In this document: positions 59,110-64,000 of the stretch, piece after piece
Position numbering within the stretch: the stretch's first letter is position 1
Layout of the letters: each line of letters begins with the position of its first letter
Assembly (NCBI GenBank): GCA_016706225.1
Contig: JADJKB010000021.1
Coordinates: forward strand, 1,240,001 to 1,304,000
Direction of reading: 5' to 3'
DNA length: 64,000 nucleotides
Source: Myxococcales bacterium
Lineage (GTDB): Bacteria > Myxococcota_A > Polyangia > Polyangiales > Polyangiaceae
Position numbers and translations under genes: made by a program
The notes under the pieces: generated by a model
What the model saw: only the letters and a program-made list of their open reading frames with translations
What the model was told of the DNA's origin: nothing
Databases searched by the model: none

Positions 59110-60596
59110 CGGCTTTTCCGGAGACCATCCCGGAGCTCTTCGCGTGGCGGGCGGCCCAGCCGTCCGCCACGTGGCTTTTCTACGAGAGCGACTGCTGGAC
59201 CTACGGCGACGTCGCAGATCTGGTCGACCGTGTGGCCGTCGGGCTCGCCGAGCGTGGTGTCGTGCACGGCGATCGCATCGCGATCCTGCTCCCAAATCAC
59301 CCGCGGGCGCTGTTCACGTGGTTCGCCGCGAACCGTCTCGGCGCGATCGCCTGTTTCGTGAACCCCGCCCAAACGCCCTTCGAGGTTGCCGCGTTCCTCC
59401 GGCTCGCCCGGCCCCGTGTGCTGGTCGCGGACGAACACGAAGCGCTGGCCGAAGTTGCCAGCGCGGCGCTCCCGGACGGAGCGCGCCCCATCATCGCGAG
59501 CACGGCGGAGCTCGGGCAGAGAGGCAGAGGGGCACCCGAGGTCGCCGTTACTCCCGACGACGTGGCGGTGCTGATCGCAACCTCCGGCACCACTGGAGCG
59601 CCGAAGGCCGTAGCCCAGACCCACCGGACCTACACCCTCACGGCCGAGGCCTTCCCAGCATGGCTCGGTCTCGATGCAAGCGACCGCCTTCTGGTCGCAC
59701 TGCCGCTCTTTCACATCAACGCGCAGGCGTACTCTACGCTGGGAGCGCTGGGCGCAGGCGCGAGCCTGGCGCTCGTCCCCAAGTTTTCGGCGTCGCGCTT
59801 CTTCAAAGAAGCCAAGCGCCTCGCTGCGACACAGGTCAACGCGGTGGGCGCAATGGTTCATATCCTCGCCGCCGCGGAGGCGCGCCCGAGCGATCGCGAT
59901 CACCAGCTCCGCACCTTGTACGCCGCGCTCGCCCTTCCCGAGGCGCAGCATCGTGCCTTCGAAGACCGTTTCGGCCTGCGCATGCTCGTCGGTTACGGAA
60001 TGTCCGAAACCACGTTCGGTACGATCTGGCCGCGGGAGCTCCCGCCTCGCTACGGCAGCATGGGCACGCTGCGACAGCACCCGCGCCTCGGCGAGATCAA
60101 CCGGGCGCGCGTGGTTCGCGCGGATGGCACCGACGCCGCGGACGGCGAGGCGGGCGAGCTCTGGCTCCAGAACCCGGGCAGCCTGCGCGAATACTTCGGT
60201 TCGAGCGCAGAGACGGCGCTCACCTTGGCCGGCGGTTGGCTGCACACGGGCGACCTCGTGCGCCGAGACGCCGACGGGTTCTTCACGTTCGTGGCCCGCA
60301 TGAAAGAACTCATCCGCCGCCGAGGGGAGAACATCTCCGCCGCAGAGATCGAGCTCGCGATGCTTGCTCACCCTTCTGTCGGGCAAGCAGCCGCGATTGC
60401 GGCGCCGTCAGCTTTGGGCGAGGACGAGATCGTCGCGTACGTTGCAGCGCGCGCCGGCGCCACGCTGGACCCGGAAGCCCTGAGGGACTTTCTGCGGACG
60501 CGCCTGGCCGAGCACAAGCTCCCCAGCGTCATCCACGTGCGCGCCAGCCTTCCGAGAACCGCCACCGAGCGCATCGCGAAGCACCTGTTGAAGTGA
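59106..60596 (+). CDS. AMP-forming acyl-CoA synthetase / ligase
   Basis: 496 residues from GTG 59106, overlapping the GST stop. ANL family motifs: TSGTTGAPKAVAQTHRTYT (P-loop), YGMSETTFGTIW, GWLHTGDLVRRDADGFF and RRRGENISAAEIE, with the late catalytic Lys in PRTATERIAKHLLK. It activates a carboxylic acid (aryl or short acyl) to CoA. With the ring-cleavage fusion it may process an aromatic or 3-oxoadipate-like acid; the substrate is not fixed by sequence. Confidence 0.9.
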   Translation: MTAFPETIPELFAWRAAQPSATWLFYESDCWTYGDVADLVDRVAVGLAERGVVHGDRIAILLPNHPRALFTWFAANRLGAIACFVNPAQTPFEVAAFLRLARPRVLVADEHEALAEVASAALPDGARPIIASTAELGQRGRGAPEVAVTPDDVAVLIATSGTTGAPKAVAQTHRTYTLTAEAFPAWLGLDASDRLLVALPLFHINAQAYSTLGALGAGASLALVPKFSASRFFKEAKRLAATQVNAVGAMVHILAAAEARPSDRDHQLRTLYAALALPEAQHRAFEDRFGLRMLVGYGMSETTFGTIWPRELPPRYGSMGTLRQHPRLGEINRARVVRADGTDAADGEAGELWLQNPGSLREYFGSSAETALTLAGGWLHTGDLVRRDADGFFTFVARMKELIRRRGENISAAEIELAMLAHPSVGQAAAIAAPSALGEDEIVAYVAARAGATLDPEALRDFLRTRLAEHKLPSVIHVRASLPRTATERIAKHLLK

Positions 60597-60613
60597 ACCC
60601 GTCGCGTCGCGCC

Positions 60614-61066
60614 TCAGCCAACGACGACAATCTCGGTCTTCACCGAGTTGGCGATGAAACACTGCTCGTGCGCCCGGTGATGAAGCTCCGCGAGCGTCGC
60701 GGCGTCGGGTACGGTCGAAAATCCGATCACCGGCCGGAGCTCGACCCGGCTGACCCACGGAACACCCTGTGGGTTCTTGGTCATGAAGCCCACGGCTTCG
60801 TCGGTGTACTCGGTCACGATGAGCCCTCGCCGCTGGGCAAGGTAGAGGAACGTGAGCAGGTGGCAACTGGCGATGGCTGCGACGAACGCCTCTTCCGGAT
60901 CGACACCGGCCGGATCCGAGAACGGTGGCTTCACCACTGCCGGGCTCGGTGAGGCCAAGACTTCCACGCCGCCGTCGAAGCGCCAGCGATGCACACGAGA
61001 GTACTTGCCTGAGGCAAACCCATCGTCGTTGCTCTGCCAGTGGACGCTTGCGCGATGCTCACTCAT
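60614..61066 (-). CDS. OsmC-family peroxide reductase-like protein
   Basis: 150 residues, MSEHRASVHWQSNDDGFASG, GVDPEEAFVAAIASCHLLTF (first redox Cys) and AHEQCFIANSVKTEIVV (second redox Cys). OsmC/Ohr proteins reduce organic hydroperoxides with thiols. Start overlaps the LysR stop (ATGA), so it is the second gene of that operon. Convergent with the acyl-CoA synthetase. Confidence 0.88.
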   Translation of the reverse strand: MSEHRASVHWQSNDDGFASGKYSRVHRWRFDGGVEVLASPSPAVVKPPFSDPAGVDPEEAFVAAIASCHLLTFLYLAQRRGLIVTEYTDEAVGFMTKNPQGVPWVSRVELRPVIGFSTVPDAATLAELHHRAHEQCFIANSVKTEIVVVG

Positions 61067-61974
61067 GCCGGAGTCCCGTCATCGGTCGGGGGGATGTCGG
61101 CGTCGACGGCCTTGAGGACCTCCGCCAGAAAATCGAGGACCGCCCGAATGCGGGCCGACTTCATCAGGTCCTCGTGCACCGCCTGCCAGATCACCCGGGG
61201 TGTCGGGGTCGTGTCGCTCGGCACCGGAACGAGCGCGGCGTCGGACTCCGCCACCGCACGGGGCAAGAGAGCCATGCCGAGCCCTGCGACGGTCGCGCTG
61301 AAGATCGAGCTGACACTGTCACTCCGCAGCACGATCCGCGCACCCGTCCGGCGCGCGTCGAACCAGGCGTTCTCGAGCGCGAACGCCGGGGCGTCGGCGA
61401 ACAGGATCACCGCGTGGCCGCTGAGCCCTGTGGCGTCGAGGTCCGGCAGGCCGTTCTGCTCCACGTAGTCTCGCGAGGCATACAGCGCGAGAGGGATCGT
61501 CGTCAGTCGCCGAATCACGATGCGCTGTTCCCGTGGGCGGGCCAAGCGCAACGCAATGTCGGCTTCCCTGCGCGCCAGGCTGACGCTGCGCGAGGTGCAC
61601 GAGAGCTCGAGCGTGATGTCCGGGTGGCGCTCCGCGAGCCGGGGCAGGTGCGGCGCGATGAACCGCGTGCCGATCATCTCCGTGACGCTCACCCGCACTC
61701 CTCCCGCCGCCCGCTGATCAGCACCGAGTAGCTGACGCTCCACCGCCAGCGCCTCGGCTTCCATGCGCTCCGCGCTCGGCAAGAGCTCGCGACCCTCCGG
61801 TGTGAGCAGCCAGCCATCCGGCGTGCGGTCGAAGAGCCGGAGGCCGAGCTGCTCTTCGAGCGCACCCATGCGCCGGCTGACGGTGGTCGCATTGATCTGC
61901 AGGCGCTGGGCGGCGCGGGCCAGCGTCTCCGTGCGGGCCAGGGCCAGAAAATGCCTGAGGTCGTCCCAGTCCAT
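61063..61974 (-). CDS. LysR-family transcriptional regulator
   Basis: 303 residues from ATG 61974 (MDWDDLRHFLALARTETLAR); an ATG nine codons upstream (62001) is possible. Winged HTH: AAQRLQINATTVSRRMGALE. Effector domain: IGTRFIAPHLPRLAERHPDI, EADIALRLARPREQRIVIRR, SSIFSATVAGLGMALLPRAV. The type resembles the many LysR proteins that control a divergent enzyme gene. Divergent from the alpha/beta hydrolase. Confidence 0.9.
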   Translation of the reverse strand: MDWDDLRHFLALARTETLARAAQRLQINATTVSRRMGALEEQLGLRLFDRTPDGWLLTPEGRELLPSAERMEAEALAVERQLLGADQRAAGGVRVSVTEMIGTRFIAPHLPRLAERHPDITLELSCTSRSVSLARREADIALRLARPREQRIVIRRLTTIPLALYASRDYVEQNGLPDLDATGLSGHAVILFADAPAFALENAWFDARRTGARIVLRSDSVSSIFSATVAGLGMALLPRAVAESDAALVPVPSDTTPTPRVIWQAVHEDLMKSARIRAVLDFLAEVLKAVDADIPPTDDGTPA

Positions 61975-62013
61975 GTCGCGGCTCGACAATAGGCGAAACA
62001 TACCCCTGCCTTC

Positions 62014-62033
62014 TTGCAGTTTCGAACTGCGAA
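62014..62033. promoter_or_regulatory. near-palindromic LysR-type box
   Basis: TTGCAGTTTCGAACTGCGAA has arms GCAGT and ACTGC around TTCGA and a T-N11-A form, the usual LysR recognition pattern. It lies between the lysR gene and the hydrolase start at 62094, so it may control both. Confidence 0.55.
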
Positions 62034-62093
62034 AGCGCTGGGAGCAGAGTTGCCGGTCGGGTCTTAGGACTGTGTGCAGCAAAGGAGCCTCCC

Positions 62094-63059
62094 ATGATCG
62101 AACCGGAACACATCGCGACTGGCGGCCGACCCCTGACCCTGACCGCCGACGACGGCTGGAAGCTGGGCGCGACCCTCTTCGAGGCGCGCTCTGCAAAGAC
62201 CACGGTGGTGATTCACGCGGGGACGGCCGTGCCGCAGCGGTTCTACCTGCGCTTTGCCGCGCATTTAGCTCGGCGTGGGCACCAGGTGTTGACCTACGAC
62301 TACCGCGGGGTCGGTGCATCACGGCCCGACACGTTGCGCGGGTTCGACGCCACCATGTCCGACTGGGGAAACCTCGACGCGCCCGCCGCCCATCGAGCCG
62401 CAAGACAGCACGCCGGGTCAAAGCCGGTCGTCTCCCTGGGTCACAGCTTCGGTGGCCAGCTGGTGGGTCTGAGCGACGAGGTTCACGACGTGGCGTTCGC
62501 GTTCTTCGTGGGAGCACAGCTGGGCTGGGTTGGACACTGGCCGTTGTTCGAACAGCTCCGCCTGCGCGCGATCTGGGGTGGCGCGGTCCCGGCGTTGACG
62601 GCTGCGTTCGGCTACCTGCCCGGGCGTGCGGGCCTGGGCGTCGACCTACCAAGCGGCGTCGCGCGGCAATGGGCGGAGTGGGCAACCCATCCTGACTACC
62701 TCGCGGGGCACGTCCCCGACGCCGCCGCGCGCTTCGCACGCTTTCGAGCGCCGGCCGTCTTGTACTCGTTCACCGACGACGACTACGCGCCCCGAGCTGC
62801 AGTCGACCGCTTCCGCAGTCGTCTGCTCTCGTCGGACGTCACTCACCGCCGTCTGGCACCCGCCGATGCTGGACTCACCAGCATCGGGCACTTCGGATTC
62901 TTCCGAGCGGGAGCGGAGGACAGCCTGTGGCGTGAGGCCGTGACGATCCTGGACGCCGTTGCAGAAGCTCGCCCGCTGCCGGTCGCGAGCTCCAGTCCCC
63001 ACGCATGGAAGCTCGAGGCTTCGGATATCCGTGCCGATCTCGAATACGGGCGGGACTGA
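62094..63059 (+). CDS. alpha/beta hydrolase
   Basis: 321 residues, ATG 62094 after AAAGGAG. Strand and turn patterns TTVVIHAGTAVPQRFYLRFA, GHQVLTYDYRGVGASRPDTL, nucleophile elbow SLGHSFGGQLVG, a late TDDDYAPRAAV Asp and SIGHFGFFR His give a complete triad (Ser, Asp, His). Family members hydrolyse esters or amides; here the substrate is not evident. Probably under the divergent LysR regulator. Confidence 0.85.
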   Translation: MIEPEHIATGGRPLTLTADDGWKLGATLFEARSAKTTVVIHAGTAVPQRFYLRFAAHLARRGHQVLTYDYRGVGASRPDTLRGFDATMSDWGNLDAPAAHRAARQHAGSKPVVSLGHSFGGQLVGLSDEVHDVAFAFFVGAQLGWVGHWPLFEQLRLRAIWGGAVPALTAAFGYLPGRAGLGVDLPSGVARQWAEWATHPDYLAGHVPDAAARFARFRAPAVLYSFTDDDYAPRAAVDRFRSRLLSSDVTHRRLAPADAGLTSIGHFGFFRAGAEDSLWREAVTILDAVAEARPLPVASSSPHAWKLEASDIRADLEYGRD

Positions 63060-63104
63060 AGGCGGTTGCGACGCGCGGGCGCCGTTCATGGCCCCGGGCG
63101 GCGT

Positions 63105-64000
63105 TCAGATGGTCCAAATCGCGCGCGCGCTCTCCCGGACCGTGGCGACGACGACATCGAATTCGGCGAGCTCGCGCACGCTAGCAAGAGCCGGGCAATG
63201 CTCGAGCCAGTCGAGATCGACCAGCGCCGATTTGGCGGCGTCTTCCAGATGCCTCAACGCGCCGCGTTTGTCCTGATTGAGCCCAGCGATTTCGGCCGCC
63301 AGCTGCTTGGCGTAGGTGAAGAACCGCTGAGTCTGGAACTGCGACATGATTTCGTCCAGGTGATGACTGGTCGCAGCGTAGGCGTCGGGCGAGAGCGCGC
63401 AGTCACAATAGGTCTTCAAGAAGCGCAAGGCGGCGTGCGGGTCGGGGGCCACGACCTCGCGTTGCCTGGCCAGTTCCTCGCGGTCCCCCCGCCAGGCCGC
63501 CACCCGAATCCGGAGCTGCGTGATCGTTACATTCCGCCCCACCGACCGCGTCTGAGCGAGCGACAGCATCCGATCGTAGTCTTCCGTCAAGCCGCGCAGC
63601 GCGAAGTACCGCGCAAGATCCACCGGCGCCACGGTCAGCAAGGGGTCTAGCTTCATGGCGGCGGTGAGCCGACGTTTACCCTCTTCGGTTCGACCTGCTT
63701 CGCACTGCAAATGCCCCAGGTATTCCTGGGCGCTCGCGGCAGTCGGCGCGAGGATCAGGGCGCGACGGAGGTGTGCCGCTGCGGAGGTGTAGTCGCCCGC
63801 CTGCGACGCAGCGATCCCCGCCGCGAGCTGGGTCTCGGCGAAACCCGGAGCGCCCTCGAGGGCCGCGGCCAGTGCTTCCTCGACGACCGCGTTGTCCTGC
63901 GCCTGGGTCTCGACGGTCCCGGCAAATCGCCGACTGGCGGCGGCGAGCGCGCGGGCCGCGAGCGCTGGCCCGAACCCAGGTGCTTTCTTCACCGCCTCCG
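63105..64000 (-). CDS. TPR-repeat protein, partial (runs off the right edge)
   Basis: At least 298 codons open to the right edge; the frame continues as EAVKKAPGFGPALAARALAA, so the apparent start near 63992 is internal. Repeats such as AETQLAAGIAASQAGDYTSA, AHLRRALILAPTAASAQEYL and ALRHLEDAAKSALVDLDWLE are TPRs. In myxobacteria such tails often end Ser/Thr kinases with HRDLKP domains; that part would lie outside the window. Confidence 0.75.
   Translation of the reverse strand, partial: EAVKKAPGFGPALAARALAAASRRFAGTVETQAQDNAVVEEALAAALEGAPGFAETQLAAGIAASQAGDYTSAAAHLRRALILAPTAASAQEYLGHLQCEAGRTEEGKRRLTAAMKLDPLLTVAPVDLARYFALRGLTEDYDRMLSLAQTRSVGRNVTITQLRIRVAAWRGDREELARQREVVAPDPHAALRFLKTYCDCALSPDAYAATSHHLDEIMSQFQTQRFFTYAKQLAAEIAGLNQDKRGALRHLEDAAKSALVDLDWLEHCPALASVRELAEFDVVVATVRESARAIWTI

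Noticed and set aside
58926..60952. Long open frames on both strands over the acyl-CoA synthetase
   Set aside because: The ANL motifs are in the plus frame starting at 59106; the others are GC-driven shadows.

Overview
The window is GC-rich bacterial DNA that looks myxobacterial (Myxococcota, Polyangia/Sorangium-like). The signs are many secreted lipoproteins with Gly/Thr/Ser-rich linkers, Ser/Thr protein kinases with HRDLKPEN or HRDVSPHN loops, AgmX/PglI-type C-terminal domains, an NHL/YD-repeat (RHS) protein, and strong G/C preference at third codon positions. The taxon is inferred from gene style; no rRNA is present.

Left part (about 1-18,500) is an accessory scrapyard. It holds an RHS gene cut at both ends, a decayed VapBC pair, two IS91-type HUH transposases (one broken, one intact), a truncated thermolysin-like protease joined to an RCC1-repeat fragment, a decayed DUF433/DUF5615 toxin-antitoxin pair, a frameshifted DDE transposase, dispersed pieces of an L,D-transpeptidase gene, and two Cys-rich lipoproteins. 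Several junctions fall inside genes, and a 93-bp piece of the protease gene is found again beside the DDE transposase.

Middle part (18,582-42,208) is more ordinary chromosome: two membrane Ser/Thr kinases, one in a tight pair with a TPR/PEGA-like membrane protein; an aldehyde dehydrogenase with a one-base frameshift; several surface lipoproteins; SelO; an amidohydrolase; a 1310-residue VIT/VWA/AgmX/TPR lipoprotein; a beta-propeller lipoprotein; a pectinacetylesterase-like hydrolase; and an AraC regulator divergent from a lipoprotein and a VOC protein.

The most interesting locus is 42,298-51,146, all on the minus strand. In transcription order it has four tRNA genes interrupted by an HNH nuclease gene, a structured non-coding stretch with two 147-nt circularly permuted tRNA mimics and a shorter relative (all resembling bacterial Y RNAs of the YrlA type), a TROVE-VWA (Ro60/Rsr-like) gene, a tightly packed cassette with an unassigned gene, a JAB/JAMM peptidase, a small ubiquitin-like candidate and a ThiF/E1-like enzyme (PRTRC/ubiquitin-like style), then an array of 19 tRNA genes, and finally an SPFH/slipin protein. 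Many of the tRNAs are degenerate: 7 of 23 have lost U55. I read this as one Ro60-Y RNA-tRNA-array system with a ubiquitin-like arm. I do not know of a description of this combination.

Right part (51,858-64,000) holds a fibrinogen-like lipoprotein, an L,D-transpeptidase of the YkuD_2 type, hypothetical genes, an in-frame fusion of maleylacetate reductase with homogentisate 1,2-dioxygenase divergent from a GST and an acyl-CoA synthetase across a perfect palindrome, a LysR-OsmC pair divergent from an alpha/beta hydrolase, and a TPR protein running off the right edge.
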